Origin: Belnapia arida
GTDB lineage: Bacteria; Pseudomonadota; Alphaproteobacteria; Acetobacterales; Acetobacteraceae
Direction of reading: 5' to 3'
Length of the DNA: 64,000 nt
NCBI RefSeq assembly: GCF_016773205.1
Contig: NZ_JAETWB010000022.1
Location: forward strand, 1-64,000
The notes beneath the pieces were generated by a model. It was given only the letters and a program-made list of their open reading frames with translations, did no database searches and was not told the origin of the DNA. Made by a program: the position numbers and the translations under genes. Positions within the stretch are counted from its first letter, which is position 1, and every line of letters starts with the position of its first letter. Below, one piece after another: positions 24,496-41,717 of the stretch.

Positions 24496-24906
24496 TCAGG
24501 CCGCTTGCGCGACGGAGACCGCGGTGCGGAAGGCCTGGACCCGGGCATAGGCGGCGTCCCGCTTCGCCTCCGGCTCGGCGATGGCCGCCTGCAGGGCAGC
24601 CTCGGCCTCGGCCAGGCGGCGCTCGACTGCGGCGCGGGAGAGGCTGGCCAGCGGCGTCGCCTCGTCGGCCAGCAGGGTCACCCGCTCCGGCGAAACCTCG
24701 GCGAAGCCGCCGGCGATGAACAACGCCTCGGTCTCGCTACCATTCTCCCGCACCCGGATCACGCCGCCCCGGAGGGCGACGATCATCGGGGCATGGCCGG
24801 GGAGAACGCCCATCTCGCCTTCCTCGGCGGGGATGGTGACCATCTCCACCGGGCGGGAGAGCAGCAGCTTCTCCGGCGAGACCAGTTCGAGCAGAAAGGT
24901 CGCCAT
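24496..24906 (-). CDS. atpC: F0F1 ATP synthase epsilon subunit
   Basis: A 136-residue central-stalk subunit with the N-terminal beta barrel (FLLELVSPEKLLLSRPV, EEGEMGVLPGHAPMI at about 30-44) and C-terminal helical hairpin. It couples rotation of the c ring to catalysis and can inhibit the enzyme. Last gene of atpHAGDC, beginning two bases after the beta stop. Confidence 0.96.
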   Translation of the reverse strand: MATFLLELVSPEKLLLSRPVEMVTIPAEEGEMGVLPGHAPMIVALRGGVIRVRENGSETEALFIAGGFAEVSPERVTLLADEATPLASLSRAAVERRLAEAEAALQAAIAEPEAKRDAAYARVQAFRTAVSVAQAA

Positions 24907-24908
24907 GA

Positions 24909-27234
<2,326 letters not shown>

Positions 27235-27253
27235 CGGGCCCGCGTCTCCTGGC

Positions 27254-28789
<1,536 letters not shown>

Positions 28790-28791
28790 GG

Positions 28792-29394
28792 TCAGGCGGC
28801 CCCCTTCATGGCGTACTGCAATCTCTGCAGCTTGGATTTGATGCTGTTGTCGTAGAGCCGGGAGCCGATCCGAACGATCAGCCCGCCGAGGATCGAGGGA
28901 TCCACCTGCTCCTTAAGCTTGACGCCGGAATAGCCGGCTTCCGTCAGGCGGGCGGCGATCTGCGTCCGCTGGGTGTCGGTCAGCGCATGAGCGCTGATGA
29001 CCTCGGCCACCTGCTGGCCGCGCCGCGCTGCGAGCTGGGCGCCGAAGGCGGCGGCCACCTGCGGCAGCAGCGCGAGGCGCCGGTTGCCGATCAGCACGCC
29101 AACCAGGTTCCGCACCTCTGGCCCCGTCCCAACGCGGTCGAGCACCGCAAAGGTACCCTTGCGCTGGGCAACGGAATCAAGCCGCGGATCGGCGATGAAG
29201 CCGCGGAAATCCGCGTCTCCCAGCCAAAGGGAAGCGAGCGCTTCCAAATCGCCGGCGATGCGGTCAAGCGCGCCCGGATCGGTCGCGCGCCGATCATCGG
29301 CGAGGCCCAGCATCGCCAGCGCATAGCGCTCGGCAATGCCGGTCGGGGTAGGCGCCTTGGGCGCGTCGGAGGCGATGGTCTCGGCAGAGGCCAC
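28792..29394 (-). CDS. atpH: F0F1 ATP synthase delta subunit
   Basis: A 200-residue peripheral-stalk subunit with an N-terminal helical domain ([12 protein letters not shown]) and the conserved C-terminal strand [28 protein letters not shown] shortened here to its core features DPSILGG and IGSRLYD. The start is GTG 29394, supported by AAGGA upstream though with a longish spacer; the frame has no nearer ATG that keeps the first helix. First gene of the operon. Confidence 0.93.
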   Translation of the reverse strand: MASAETIASDAPKAPTPTGIAERYALAMLGLADDRRATDPGALDRIAGDLEALASLWLGDADFRGFIADPRLDSVAQRKGTFAVLDRVGTGPEVRNLVGVLIGNRRLALLPQVAAAFGAQLAARRGQQVAEVISAHALTDTQRTQIAARLTEAGYSGVKLKEQVDPSILGGLIVRIGSRLYDNSIKSKLQRLQYAMKGAA

Positions 29395-29632
29395 GGGCGA
29401 TCCCGGTCCTTGATTACCTGGTGGTGCGCAAGCGCGGGTCCGTGACGGGGTCTCCCGTCGCGGCGGGCGGGCTTTACCATGGGGTTTACAGCCCCGCAAT
29501 CCGCGCTGGCGGGCCGAAATCACTCCATCGCGCAGCATTTTCAGCGGCCATGCGCCCGTGGCGGGGCCACGCAGAAAACTTCGCCCGGCGCATCGGAGGT
29601 GCGGGCGTTCGGTCGCAGAAACTCCGCTCGCC
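29395..29632 (-). promoter_or_regulatory. Leader of the atpHAGDC operon
   Basis: This 238-base gap lies between the small membrane protein and atpH and should contain the operon promoter. A perfect inverted repeat GACGGG-GTCT-CCCGTC occupies 29444-29459, about 50 bases upstream of the GTG start; it would form a stable leader hairpin. No clear -35/-10 pair was identified. Confidence 0.4.
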
Positions 29633-29788
29633 TCAGGCGTAGCCGATCAGCACCGTCTTTGCCGCTATGGCCGCAAGCGCCGCAGCAACCGCCGCCGTCG
29701 TCACACCACGCGAAGCAAGGCCGGCATAGACCACAGCGCCAGCGATCAGCGCCCAGGCGGCGATTTCAGTAGCGTCGAGGATGGGCAT
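29633..29788 (-). CDS. Small single-helix membrane protein
   Basis: A 51-residue protein starting at ATG 29788, which has GGGAGGA eight bases upstream. It has two hydrophobic stretches, AAWALIAGAVVYAGL and TTAAVAAALAAIAAKTVLI, separated by ASRG, so it is probably a helical hairpin in the membrane. It is upstream of the ATP synthase genes in the same direction. I do not recognise it; no functional claim is possible. Confidence 0.6.
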   Translation of the reverse strand: MPILDATEIAAWALIAGAVVYAGLASRGVTTAAVAAALAAIAAKTVLIGYA

Positions 29789-29863
29789 GGCGCAGTCCTC
29801 CCTGGGACAAATTACTTGTAGGTAACCCTTATACCATGTCCCAACCACGCCCTGCGAGTGGAA

Positions 29864-32071
29864 TCAAAGGAAGCTGACGGGATCCACATCGACCTGGACG
29901 CGGACGCTGTTCGGCACCGGCACCCGCGCCAGCCACTCCCGCAGGATGGGCTGCACCGCGACCTCCCGCCTCGTCTTCAGCAGCAGCCGCCGCCGGTGCC
30001 GGCCGCGCAGCAGGGCAAGCGGCGCCGGCGCGGGGCCGAGCACCTGCACCCCCTCCCCGCCCGGCGCGGCGAGGCCGAGGTCGCGGGCGGTGCGGTCCGC
30101 CTCCCGCTCGTCCTCGGAACTCACGATCAGCGCGGCGAGGCGGCCGAAGGGCGGCCAGTGACCGGGCCGGCGAATCGCCGCCTCCTCCGCCATGAAGGCG
30201 TCGAGGTCGCCCGAGATGAGTGCCCCCATCACCGGATGCTCCGGGCTGAAGCTCTGCAGCAGCACGCGGCCCGGCGCCTCGGCCCGGCCGGCGCGGCCGG
30301 CGACCTGGTGGAGCAGCTGCACCGTCCGCTCCGCGGCGCGCAGGTCGCCGCCGGCGAGGCCGAGATCGGCATCGACCACCCCGACCAGCGTGAGGTGGGG
30401 GAAGTGCCAGCCCTTGGCGACGATCTGGGTGCCGATGATGAGATCCACCTCCCGGTCCTGGATTTGCTGCGCGGCCATCCCCGCCGCGGCGGGGCCGGGA
30501 AGCGTATCGCTCGCCATCACCAGGCGCCGGGCCTCTGGCCAATGCGCGGCGGCCTCCTCCAGCACCCGCTCCACGCCGGGGCCGACGGCGACCAGGCTGT
30601 TGGCGGTGCCGCATTCGGGGCATTCGGCCGGCGGCGCCTCGGCATGGCCGCAATGGTGGCACTGGAGTTGGCGGCGGGCGCGGTGCTCCACCAGCCAGGC
30701 GGTGCAATTCGGGCAGCGCATCCGGTGGCCGCAGTGCCGGCAGAGCGTCAGCGGCGCATAGCCGCGGCGGTTGAGGAAGAGCATGGCCTGCTCCCCGCGC
30801 TCCAGCGTCGCGGTCACGGCCTCGATCAGCGGCGGGGAGAGGAAGCGGCCGCGTTCTGGAGGGGTGCGGCGCAGGTCGATCGTCTCCACCGCCGGCAGGC
30901 TGGCGCCGCCATGGCGCTCGGGCAGGTCCAGCGCCTCGTAGCGGCCGGTCTCGGCATTGGTGAGGCTCTCCAGCGAGGGCGTCGCCGAGACCAGCACGCA
31001 GGAGGCCGACGCCATCCGGGCGCGGACCACGGCCATGTCGCGGGCATTGTAGACGACGCCGTCCTCCTGCTTGAAGGCCGTCTCGTGCTCCTCGTCGACG
31101 ATGATGAGGCCGAGATCGGGGAAAGGCAGGAAGAGGGCGGAGCGGGCACCGACCACTACCGGCGCCTCCCCTTCCGCCACGGCGCGCCAGGTGTCGCGGC
31201 GGGTGCGCGGCGTCACCTCGGAATGCCAGAGGGCGGGGGCGACGCCGAAGCGCGCCTTGAACCGCTCGAGCCATTGCGCAGAGAGGGCGATCTCCGGCAA
31301 AAGGACCAGCGCTTGGCGGCCCTGGCGCAGCGCTTCCGCCACCGCGTCCAGATACACCTCGGTCTTGCCGGAGCCGGTGACGCCGGTCAGCAGCGTCACG
31401 GCGAATTGCCGGGCGGCGACCTTGGCGACGAGACGCGCCGCCGCCTCGGCCTGGGCGCCGCCGAGCTTCGGGCCGGGATGCTCTGGGTCGGGCCGGTTGA
31501 AGCGGCTGGCATGGGGCAGGAGGGCCGGGCGGATCAGCCCGTTATCCGCCATGCCGCGCAACACGCCGAGCGAGACGCCGGCCGCCTCGGCGAGCGGCGC
31601 CCCGGCATAGACCCGGCCGGGCTGCATCTGCGCCAGCACCCGCTGCCGCTCCGGCGTCATGCGCGGTTGGCGGTTGGACCCGGGGCCGGCCAGCGTCCAG
31701 CCGGCCTGCTGGGTCGGCGGCTCCAGCGCCGCGGTGGAGCCCATCGCCATGCGCAGCACGGCGCCGGGTGGGCTCAACGTATAGGCCGCAACCCAGTCGA
31801 TGAAGCGGCGGAGGCTCGGCGTCATGGGCGGGGCGGGCAGCACGCCGGTGATGGGCTTCAGCCGGTGATCGGCCACCGGCTGCGCCTCGCTCCCCTCCCC
31901 GGCATCCCACACCACGCCAATCATCGGCCTGTGATTGAGAGAGGCGGTCACAAAATCGCCTGGATGGATATCTATCTCCGCCGGCACGCGATAATCGTAG
32001 GCTCCCGACAGAGGGAGCGGCAAAAGCACCTTGACCCGTTGCGCGGAAAACACAGGTGGCGTGTCCTTCAT
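29864..32071 (-). CDS. priA: Primosomal protein N' (replication restart helicase PriA)
   Basis: A 735-residue superfamily 2 DNA helicase that reloads the replisome at stalled forks. The P-loop is [12 protein letters not shown], Walker B is VDEEHE, and the zinc-binding cluster is visible as [13 protein letters not shown] plus CHHCGH...CPECG. The N-terminal 3'-DNA-binding domain is present ([18 protein letters not shown]). GGGGAAG precedes ATG 32071. Full length. Confidence 0.96.
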   Translation of the reverse strand: MKDTPPVFSAQRVKVLLPLPLSGAYDYRVPAEIDIHPGDFVTASLNHRPMIGVVWDAGEGSEAQPVADHRLKPITGVLPAPPMTPSLRRFIDWVAAYTLSPPGAVLRMAMGSTAALEPPTQQAGWTLAGPGSNRQPRMTPERQRVLAQMQPGRVYAGAPLAEAAGVSLGVLRGMADNGLIRPALLPHASRFNRPDPEHPGPKLGGAQAEAAARLVAKVAARQFAVTLLTGVTGSGKTEVYLDAVAEALRQGRQALVLLPEIALSAQWLERFKARFGVAPALWHSEVTPRTRRDTWRAVAEGEAPVVVGARSALFLPFPDLGLIIVDEEHETAFKQEDGVVYNARDMAVVRARMASASCVLVSATPSLESLTNAETGRYEALDLPERHGGASLPAVETIDLRRTPPERGRFLSPPLIEAVTATLERGEQAMLFLNRRGYAPLTLCRHCGHRMRCPNCTAWLVEHRARRQLQCHHCGHAEAPPAECPECGTANSLVAVGPGVERVLEEAAAHWPEARRLVMASDTLPGPAAAGMAAQQIQDREVDLIIGTQIVAKGWHFPHLTLVGVVDADLGLAGGDLRAAERTVQLLHQVAGRAGRAEAPGRVLLQSFSPEHPVMGALISGDLDAFMAEEAAIRRPGHWPPFGRLAALIVSSEDEREADRTARDLGLAAPGGEGVQVLGPAPAPLALLRGRHRRRLLLKTRREVAVQPILREWLARVPVPNSVRVQVDVDPVSFL

Positions 32072-32221
32072 ATCGCGCCGCTTCCCCGACCCGGCCTGCA
32101 TCGGTTATCCTGATACTGAGCAATTAGGCAACGATTTCAGGTCCTTGAGTCCCTTCGGCCTGGCCGGCCGAGCCCACATCCAATGCGGCCCCATGAGGGG
32201 TTCGCCTGAGGGCCCATCCGT

Positions 32222-32878
32222 ATGAAGTTCTTCGTCGACACTGCCGAGGTGGCCGAGATCCGCGCCCTGTCCGAAGCCGGGCTGGTGGACGGGGTCACCA
32301 CCAACCCGAGCCTCATCGCCAAATCCGGGCGGAAGATGGCGGAGGTCATCGCCGAGATCTGCGAGATCACCCCCGGCCCGGTCTCCGCTGAAGTGACCGC
32401 GACGGATTTCGACACCATGCTGGCCGAGGGCCGCTTCCTCCGCGGCATTGCCAGGAATGTCGCGGTGAAGGTGCCGCTGACCGAGGCCGGGCTCAGCGTC
32501 TGCCGCAGCCTTGCGGACGAGGGCACGAAGGTGAATGTCACCCTGTGCTTCTCGGCAGCCCAGGCCTTGCTCGCCGCCAAGGCGGGGGCGGCCTACATCT
32601 CGCCCTTCGTCGGCCGGCTCGACGACATTGCCTATGATGGCATGCTCCTCATTGCCGATATCCTCAAGATATACCGAAACTACTCCTATTTTAAGACGGA
32701 AGTCCTGGTCGCGTCCATCCGCCACCCGGTCCACCTAGTCGAGGCGGCGAAGCTTGGCGCGGAGGTGGCGACGCTGCCGCCGAATGTCATCCGCCAGCTC
32801 ATCAAGCATCCCTTGACCGACCGCGGTCTGGAAAGCTTCCTGGCCGATTGGCGCAAGACGGGCCAGAGCATTCTGTGA
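32222..32878 (+). CDS. tal: Transaldolase (short, fructose-6-phosphate-aldolase-like type)
   Basis: A 218-residue class I aldolase of the small transaldolase subfamily. [13 protein letters not shown] and [12 protein letters not shown] are the family start, and Lys83 in NVAVKVPLT forms the Schiff base. It transfers a dihydroxyacetone unit in the non-oxidative pentose phosphate pathway. Its stop overlaps the next start as GTGA. Part of a plus-strand run with the DUF484 gene and xerC. Confidence 0.93.
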   Translation: MKFFVDTAEVAEIRALSEAGLVDGVTTNPSLIAKSGRKMAEVIAEICEITPGPVSAEVTATDFDTMLAEGRFLRGIARNVAVKVPLTEAGLSVCRSLADEGTKVNVTLCFSAAQALLAAKAGAAYISPFVGRLDDIAYDGMLLIADILKIYRNYSYFKTEVLVASIRHPVHLVEAAKLGAEVATLPPNVIRQLIKHPLTDRGLESFLADWRKTGQSIL

Positions 32879-33576
32879 GCTCCATATCCTTGACAGGCGC
32901 CGAGCTGGTGCTGCTTCCGGCACCCGAAGCTGCCCCCCTGCCCGCGGCGCCCCCAGCGCCTGAGGCCGTGGCCGCCTTCCTCCGGACCAACCCCGACTTC
33001 CTGGCGGAGCGGCCGGACCTGTTCCGCGCCCTCACGCCGCCGCAGCGCATCCATGGCGAGCGCCTGGCCGACCACATGGCGGCGATGCTGGCTGCCGAGC
33101 GCCGCCGCGTCCGCTCGCTGGAGGCGGAGGTGGATGCCGCCGTCACTGCCGGGCGGGCCGGCCATGGCCTCTCCATCCGCGTCCGCCTCGCCGTGCTGGC
33201 GCTGATGCGGGCGCAGGACGTGGTGGAGACGGTGACGGAGGAGCTGCCGGCGCTGCTCGGCGTCGAGAGCTGCACTCTGCTCGCCGAGACGCCGGACCGG
33301 CGCGGCGTGCCGAAGCTGCCGCGCGGCATGGTGGCGGCGCTGCTCGGCCCCGGGAAGGACGCGCTGGTGCGGCCTGCGCCGACCGATATCGAGCTGCTGC
33401 ACCAGGAAGCCGCCTCCCTCGTCATGCGGGATGCGCTGGTGCGCGTGCCGGTCTGGACCGGGCATCCGACGCTGATGACGCTCGGCGCGCGGGACCCGCA
33501 GGCCCTGCCGACCCGGCAGGCGACGGCGACCCTCGCCTTCCTCGGCCGCGCGGTGGCGGCGGCGCTGGCGCGGTAG
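32875..33576 (+). CDS. DUF484 family protein
   Basis: A 233-residue GAF-like protein: the N-terminal [19 protein letters not shown] is the diagnostic DUF484 start, followed by a helical linker ([18 protein letters not shown]) and a GAF-type domain. Start is taken as GTG 32875, which overlaps the transaldolase stop by four bases. DUF484 genes commonly lie just upstream of xerC, as here, but the function is unknown. Confidence 0.88.
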   Translation: MSSISLTGAELVLLPAPEAAPLPAAPPAPEAVAAFLRTNPDFLAERPDLFRALTPPQRIHGERLADHMAAMLAAERRRVRSLEAEVDAAVTAGRAGHGLSIRVRLAVLALMRAQDVVETVTEELPALLGVESCTLLAETPDRRGVPKLPRGMVAALLGPGKDALVRPAPTDIELLHQEAASLVMRDALVRVPVWTGHPTLMTLGARDPQALPTRQATATLAFLGRAVAAALAR

Positions 33577-33580
33577 GCGT

Positions 33581-34516
33581 TTGGCGGAAGCCCGCGCCCT
33601 CGCCGCCGGCTATCTCGACTGGCTGGCGCGGGAGCGCCGGGCGGCGGCGAACACGGTCGAGGCCTATGGGCTCGACCTCCGCGACTTCCTCGCCTTCCTG
33701 ACCGGGCATCTGGGCGAGGAGCCCGATCTTGCGGCCCTCGCCGCGCTCCGGCCGGCCGATATCCGCGCCTTCCTGGCGGCCCGGGCCAAGGCGGGCGCGG
33801 GCAATGCGACCCGGGCGCGGCAGCTCGCCGCCATCCGCGGCTTCCTCCGCCACCTGGCGAAAACGAGGGGCCTGGCACCACTCGCCATCGCCACCATCCG
33901 CGGGCCACGGGCCAGGCCGCCGGTACCGCGGGCACTCACGCCGGAGCAGGCGAAGGAGGTGGCGGCCCGGACCGGCAGCATCCACCAGCCCGGCCATGCC
34001 GAGCGCCCGGCCGAGCAGTCAGCGCGGGACGTGGCACTCTTCACCCTGCTTTACGGCTGCGGGCTGCGGATCAGCGAGGCGCTGGCCCTCGATGTGCGGG
34101 ATGCCCCCCTGCCCGGCAGCCAGGCGGCGCTGCGCGTCCTGGGCAAGGGCGGCAAGGAGCGGCTGGTGCCGGTCCTGCCGGCGGTGCGGGAAGCGGTCGC
34201 CGCCTATCTGCGCGAGCGGGGCAGCCCGCCGCCCGAGGCGCCGCTCTTCCGCGGTGCGCGCGGGGCGCGGCTCAGCCCCACGGTCGCGGAGCGCTGCCTG
34301 CAGCATTACCGCCGCCTCGCCGGCCTGCCGGAACATGCGACGCCGCATGCGCTGCGGCACTCCTTCGCCACCCACCTGCTGGGCGGCGGGGCCGATCTGC
34401 GGGCAATCCAGGAACTGCTCGGCCATGCCAGCCTTTCCACCACCCAGCGCTACACCAAGGTGGATGCGGCGGCGCTGCTCGAGACCTGGCGGCGGGCTCA
34501 TCCCCGCGCGGGGTGA
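33581..34516 (+). CDS. xerC: Tyrosine recombinase XerC
   Basis: A 311-residue site-specific recombinase that resolves chromosome dimers at dif together with XerD. The core-binding domain is N-terminal (about 5-95); the catalytic set is Arg in GCGLRISEAL, Lys in GKGGKERLVP, HxxR in HALRHSFATH, His in LGHASLSTTQ and the nucleophile in RYTKV. The start is TTG 33581, five bases after the DUF484 stop; no better start exists before the first helix. Housekeeping rather than mobile, judged by the DUF484 context. Confidence 0.9.
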   Translation: MAEARALAAGYLDWLARERRAAANTVEAYGLDLRDFLAFLTGHLGEEPDLAALAALRPADIRAFLAARAKAGAGNATRARQLAAIRGFLRHLAKTRGLAPLAIATIRGPRARPPVPRALTPEQAKEVAARTGSIHQPGHAERPAEQSARDVALFTLLYGCGLRISEALALDVRDAPLPGSQAALRVLGKGGKERLVPVLPAVREAVAAYLRERGSPPPEAPLFRGARGARLSPTVAERCLQHYRRLAGLPEHATPHALRHSFATHLLGGGADLRAIQELLGHASLSTTQRYTKVDAAALLETWRRAHPRAG

Positions 34517-34579
34517 CGTGACGCAGGGGCCGCCCGCGACTATGGTGCGCCCGACCCGACTTCCCATTGAGGACCGCCG

Positions 34580-34790
34580 ATGCGCGACGGCAGAATGACC
34601 CAATACACCCCGAAGCTCATCGAGGGAGTCACCCCGGTGCAGCGGATCGAGGTGACCAGCCGCAAGGTTCCCTGCGACGGCGAGGTGGCGGGCCCCGGCC
34701 TCGGCCATCCTCGGGTCTGGCTGCCGATGAACCCGAACCAGAACCAGGTGACCTGCCCCTACTGCTCCATCACCTATGTACTGAAGGCGG

Positions 34791-34816
<26 letters not shown>
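34580..34816 (+). CDS. Zinc-finger protein of the complex I NDUFS6 type
   Basis: A 78-residue protein with a CHCC zinc site: Cys32, His43, Cys59 and Cys62 (VPCDG, GHPRV, TCPYCS). This matches the bacterial homologue of the mitochondrial complex I 13-kDa subunit found in Alphaproteobacteria. GAGGA precedes ATG 34580. Its last 26 bases overlap the start of polA, indicating coupled translation. Confidence 0.85.
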
Positions 34817-37655
<2,839 letters not shown>

Positions 37656-37748
37656 CGCAATCGGTTACGCGACCAACCTCTCTTTGATGTGATATGGTGG
37701 CGGCGGCGTGGCATTGCCCGCCGCCGCAACATTCTTGGAGATGGCGTG

Positions 37749-39953
37749 ATGATGGGGGCTGCGGACCCGGCCCGGTCCGGCTGGCTGCGGACGAGGCTGC
37801 CGATGTCGCTACGGCTGCTGCTTCTCGCCTCGCTGGCCGTGCCGCTCGGCTTCCTTCTTGGCTCTGCTTGGCACGACCATCGCCGCCTTCATGCCGAGGC
37901 CCATGCCGACCTGACCCGGCTTTCGGCCATCGCCCGCGAGCATGCGCTGAAGGTCGTCGAGACCAACGCCCTCGTCCTCGACCACATGGCGGACCGCATC
38001 CGCGGCCTGAGCTGGGACGAGGTCGAGGCTCGCGGCCAGGATATTCATCGCTGGCTGCGCGGCCTGGACGACGGGCTGGCGCAGATCAGCTCGCTGCATC
38101 TCGCCCGGCCCGACGGGCGGGTGGCGGCGCTCAGCATCGCCTGGCCGACGCCGCCCCTCTTAATCGCGGACCGCGCCTATTTCCGCCGCCTCCGTGAGGG
38201 GGAGCAAAGCCTCGTCTTCGGTGAGCCGATGCTGGCGCGGCTGACCGGCATCGTCACCTTCGCCATCGCCCGGCGGCGGGAAGGTGCGGACGGGCAGTTC
38301 GACGGGGTTCTTCTGGGCTCCGTCCTGCCCGGCTATTTCCAGGCGCAATGGCATGCGATGGACCCGGAGGGCCAGGCCAGCTTCGCGCTGTTGCGGACCG
38401 ACGGGCAGGTGCTCGCCAGCCATCCCTCCGCCGGCAATGGTCTCTTCGACCCGCCGGAGCCCGGCAGCGTGCCGGAGGCCGTCCGCCATCCAAGCAATAC
38501 CGGCCCAGCGATCGAGCGGTTCGGCGAAAGGCGGGAATGGCTGACCGCCTTCCGCCAGGTCGGGGAGTATCCGCTGGTCGTCTCCGTCACCCTTTCGCTC
38601 GACCAGATCCGGGCGCAGTGGCTGACCAACACAACCTGGACTGCGACCTTCTGCCTGGCTGTCGCGCTGGCGCTCGGCTTCACCACCTGGCTTGCGATTC
38701 GTCGCTGGCGCTCCGAGCAGGCGGTGCTGCACCGACTGAGCCAAAGCCGCGACGAGCTGAGCGCCGAGATCCTCCGGCGCGAGGCGGCGGAAGCCGGGCT
38801 GCTCCAGTCGCAGCGGCTGGAATCCCTTGGCCGGCTGACAGGCGGCGTGGCGCACGACTTCAACAACCTCCTGACCGCCATCCTCGGCACCGTGCACTTG
38901 CTGGAGCGGCATCTCGGCGGCGCCGATGAACGGACGCGGAAATATCTCGGCTTGGCACGGGACGCCGTGCAGCGCGGCGCCCGGCTGAATGCCAGCCTGT
39001 TGGCCTTCGCCCGGCAGCAAAGGCTGCATGCCGCGAGCCTAGATGCGAACGAGCTGGTGCGGGGCTTTGCCCCGCTCATCCAGCGCGCGCTCGGCGAATC
39101 GGCGACGCTCGTGGTGGAAGCCGACCCGGATCTGCCGCCCTGCCGGGCCGATGCCGCGCAGCTCGAGGCGGCGCTGCTGAACCTCGCCATCAATGCGCGG
39201 GATGCAATGCCGCGCGGCGGCACGATGACGCTCTCGACCCGGACGGCCTGGCTGGGAGCGGAGCGGCTGGCCGGCAACACCGATGCGAAGCCGGGGCTGC
39301 ATGTCGCCATTGCCCTCCGCGACACCGGCACGGGCATGCCGCCCGAGGTACAGGAGCGGGCCTTCGAGCCCTTCTTCACCACCAAGCCGCTCGGCAAGGG
39401 GACGGGGCTCGGCCTCTCGCAGGTCTTCGGCTTCATCCGCCAGCTGGGTGGCCACGTGGCGATCGGCAGCGCCCCGGGCGAGGGCACGACGGTGACGCTC
39501 TTCCTGCCCGCCGCGGCCGAGGCGCCGGCGCAGGAGCCCGGCCCGTCGAGCGTGATGCCGGAGCGCCTCCGCACCGTCGCCCGCGCCACAGTGCTGGTGG
39601 TGGAGGATGACGAGCGGGTGCGCGAGGTCACGGCCGAGACGCTGCGTGATGCCGGCTTCCGCGTGATCGCCGTGCCGGATGCGCCGGAGGCCTTGGCCTT
39701 GCTCCAGGGCCGCGAGGCTTTCGACCTGCTGTTCAGCGACATCGTCATGCCTGGCGGCATGACGGGGATCGAGCTGGCGCAGGAGGCAGGGCACCTGCGC
39801 CCGCTGCTGCCGGTGCTGCTGGCGACGGGGTATGCGGGCCTGGCGGAGGGTCCGGCCGAGCATGGGTTCGAGGTGCTGGCGAAACCCTATGACCAGGCGG
39901 CCCTGGTCCGCCGCATCGCCGAGTTGGTGACGGAGCGGCAGCGGGTCGCTTGA
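37749..39953 (+). CDS. Hybrid sensor histidine kinase with C-terminal receiver
   Basis: A 734-residue membrane kinase. Helix 1 (21-40) and helix 2 (about 297-317) flank a periplasmic dCache-like sensor (about 42-295, with LADRAYF-type region LIADRAYFRRL). The phospho-acceptor His369 is in GGVAHDFNNLL, the ATPase domain has LNLAINARDAMP and GKGTGLGLSQVFG, and the receiver (VLVVEDDERVRE, FSDIVMPGG, LAKPYD) occupies the last 120 residues. GGAG at 37737-37740 supports ATG 37749. No partner regulator is adjacent, so the output is unknown. The signal is probably a small organic molecule. Confidence 0.92.
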   Translation: MMGAADPARSGWLRTRLPMSLRLLLLASLAVPLGFLLGSAWHDHRRLHAEAHADLTRLSAIAREHALKVVETNALVLDHMADRIRGLSWDEVEARGQDIHRWLRGLDDGLAQISSLHLARPDGRVAALSIAWPTPPLLIADRAYFRRLREGEQSLVFGEPMLARLTGIVTFAIARRREGADGQFDGVLLGSVLPGYFQAQWHAMDPEGQASFALLRTDGQVLASHPSAGNGLFDPPEPGSVPEAVRHPSNTGPAIERFGERREWLTAFRQVGEYPLVVSVTLSLDQIRAQWLTNTTWTATFCLAVALALGFTTWLAIRRWRSEQAVLHRLSQSRDELSAEILRREAAEAGLLQSQRLESLGRLTGGVAHDFNNLLTAILGTVHLLERHLGGADERTRKYLGLARDAVQRGARLNASLLAFARQQRLHAASLDANELVRGFAPLIQRALGESATLVVEADPDLPPCRADAAQLEAALLNLAINARDAMPRGGTMTLSTRTAWLGAERLAGNTDAKPGLHVAIALRDTGTGMPPEVQERAFEPFFTTKPLGKGTGLGLSQVFGFIRQLGGHVAIGSAPGEGTTVTLFLPAAAEAPAQEPGPSSVMPERLRTVARATVLVVEDDERVREVTAETLRDAGFRVIAVPDAPEALALLQGREAFDLLFSDIVMPGGMTGIELAQEAGHLRPLLPVLLATGYAGLAEGPAEHGFEVLAKPYDQAALVRRIAELVTERQRVA

Positions 39954-40001
39954 GGGCGTTGCGCTCCGGGCCGGGGCCGATTATAGGGCTGCCCTCGACC
40001 A

Positions 40002-40092
<91 letters not shown>

Positions 40093-40101
40093 CCCCCTTC
40101 C

Positions 40102-41676
40102 CTACTCCCACTCGATCGTCCCCGGTGGCTTCGAGGTGATGTCGTAGGTCACCCGGTTGATACCCCGCACTTCGTTGACGATGCGGCTGGCGACGCGGGT
40201 GAGGAAGCCCATGTCGAAGGGGTAGACATCAGCTGTCATGCCGTCCGTGCTGGTAACGGCGCGGAGCGCGCAGACGCTCTCATAGGTGCGGCCATCGCCC
40301 ATCACGCCGACGCTTTTCACCGGCAGCAGCACGGTGAAGGCCTGCCAGATAGCGTCGTAGAGGCCGGCGAGGCGGATCTCCTCAAGGAAGATGGTGTCCG
40401 CCTGGCGGAGGATGTCGGCGCGCTCGCGCGTCACCTCACCGGGGATGCGGATGGCCAGCCCCGGCCCCGGGAAGGGGTGGCGGCCGATGATGGCCTCCGG
40501 CATGCCGAGTTCGCGGCCGAGCGCCCTAACCTCATCCTTGAACAGCTCGCGCAGCGGCTCGACCAGCTTCATGCGCATGTAGGCCGGCAGGCCGCCGACA
40601 TTGTGGTGGCTCTTGATGGTGACGGAGGGGCCGCCGGTCGCCGAGACGCTCTCGATCACGTCCGGGTAGAGCGTCCCTTGCGCGAGGAAGTCGGCGCCAC
40701 CGATCTTGTGTTGCTCCTCCTCGAAGACCTCGATGAAAAGACGGCCGATGATCTTCCGCTTCCCCTCCGGATCGGTGACGCCGGCGAGCTGGGCGAGGAA
40801 GAGGTCGGAGGCGTCGCGGTGGACCAGCTTGATGTTGAAGCGGTCACGGAAAGTGCTGACCACCTGCTCCGACTCGCCGGCCCGCATCAGCCCGTGGTCG
40901 ACATAGATGCAGGTGAGCTGGTCGCCGATCGCCTCATGCAGCAGCACCGCAGCGACGCTGGAATCGACGCCGCCGGAAAGGCCGCAGATCACCCTCCCCT
41001 GCCCCACCTGGGCGCGGATGCGCTCGATCGCCTCGGTGCGGAAGGCGCCCATGGTCCAGTCGCCATGGCAGCCGCAGACGAGGTTGGTGAAGTTCTTCAG
41101 CAGGGCGGCGCCGTGCGGGGTGTGGACCACCTCCGGATGGAACATGGTGCCATAGAAATGGCGCTGGTCATTGGCGATGAGGGCGAAGGGCGCGCCTTCG
41201 CTGGCGGCGACGACGCGGAAGCCCTCCGGTAGGCGGGTGATGCGGTCGCCATGGCTCATCCAGACCTGCTCGCGCGAGCCCTTGGCCCAGAGCCCCTGGG
41301 TGATGGCGCATTCCGCCGTTACCTCGATGAAGGCGCGGCCGAATTCGCGGTGATGGCCGCTCTCGACTTGGCCGCCAAGCTGGTGCGCCATGGCCTGCTG
41401 GCCGTAGCAGATGCCCATCACGGGAAGGCCCATCTCGAACACCGCCTGCGGGGCGCGCGGGCTCTCGCCCTCGGTCACGCTGGCTGGGCCGCCGGAGAGG
41501 ATGATGCCGCGCGGATTGAACTCGCGGATGCGGGCCTCGTCGGCGGTGAAGGGCCAGATCTCGCAATAGACCCCGGCCTCGCGCAGGCGGCGCGCGATGA
41601 GCTGCGTCACCTGGCTGCCGAAATCGAGGATGAGGATGCGGTCGTGCCGGGCCGCGGCGGCGAGGGGCTCGTTCAT
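40102..41676 (-). CDS. guaA: GMP synthase (glutamine-hydrolysing)
   Basis: A 524-residue two-domain enzyme that aminates XMP to GMP. The class I amidotransferase half has ILDFGSQ, ILSGGP and the catalytic Cys in GICYGQQ; the synthetase half has the PP-loop [10 protein letters not shown] and ends with the family signature [14 protein letters not shown]. guaB lies 3 kb away on the same strand, so both GMP steps are close together although not in one operon. Confidence 0.97.
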   Translation of the reverse strand: MNEPLAAAARHDRILILDFGSQVTQLIARRLREAGVYCEIWPFTADEARIREFNPRGIILSGGPASVTEGESPRAPQAVFEMGLPVMGICYGQQAMAHQLGGQVESGHHREFGRAFIEVTAECAITQGLWAKGSREQVWMSHGDRITRLPEGFRVVAASEGAPFALIANDQRHFYGTMFHPEVVHTPHGAALLKNFTNLVCGCHGDWTMGAFRTEAIERIRAQVGQGRVICGLSGGVDSSVAAVLLHEAIGDQLTCIYVDHGLMRAGESEQVVSTFRDRFNIKLVHRDASDLFLAQLAGVTDPEGKRKIIGRLFIEVFEEEQHKIGGADFLAQGTLYPDVIESVSATGGPSVTIKSHHNVGGLPAYMRMKLVEPLRELFKDEVRALGRELGMPEAIIGRHPFPGPGLAIRIPGEVTRERADILRQADTIFLEEIRLAGLYDAIWQAFTVLLPVKSVGVMGDGRTYESVCALRAVTSTDGMTADVYPFDMGFLTRVASRIVNEVRGINRVTYDITSKPPGTIEWE

Positions 41677-41717
41677 GGCGCCTCACAGCACAAGGCGCCG
41701 GGAAGAGCAAGCGGAGG

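Noticed and set aside
29858-32113. A 751-codon frame opposite priA
   Set aside because: Shadow of priA for the same reason; the priA zinc and helicase motifs decide the coding strand.
33581-34516. Tyrosine recombinase as a sign of an integrated element
   Set aside because: The DUF484-xerC order and the housekeeping surroundings fit chromosomal XerC; no attachment site or cargo lies beside it.
37741-38197. Alternative frame at the start of the hybrid kinase, from ATG 37741
   Set aside because: It breaks off within the sensor domain region, and the GGAG tract is better spaced for ATG 37749, which opens the kinase frame.
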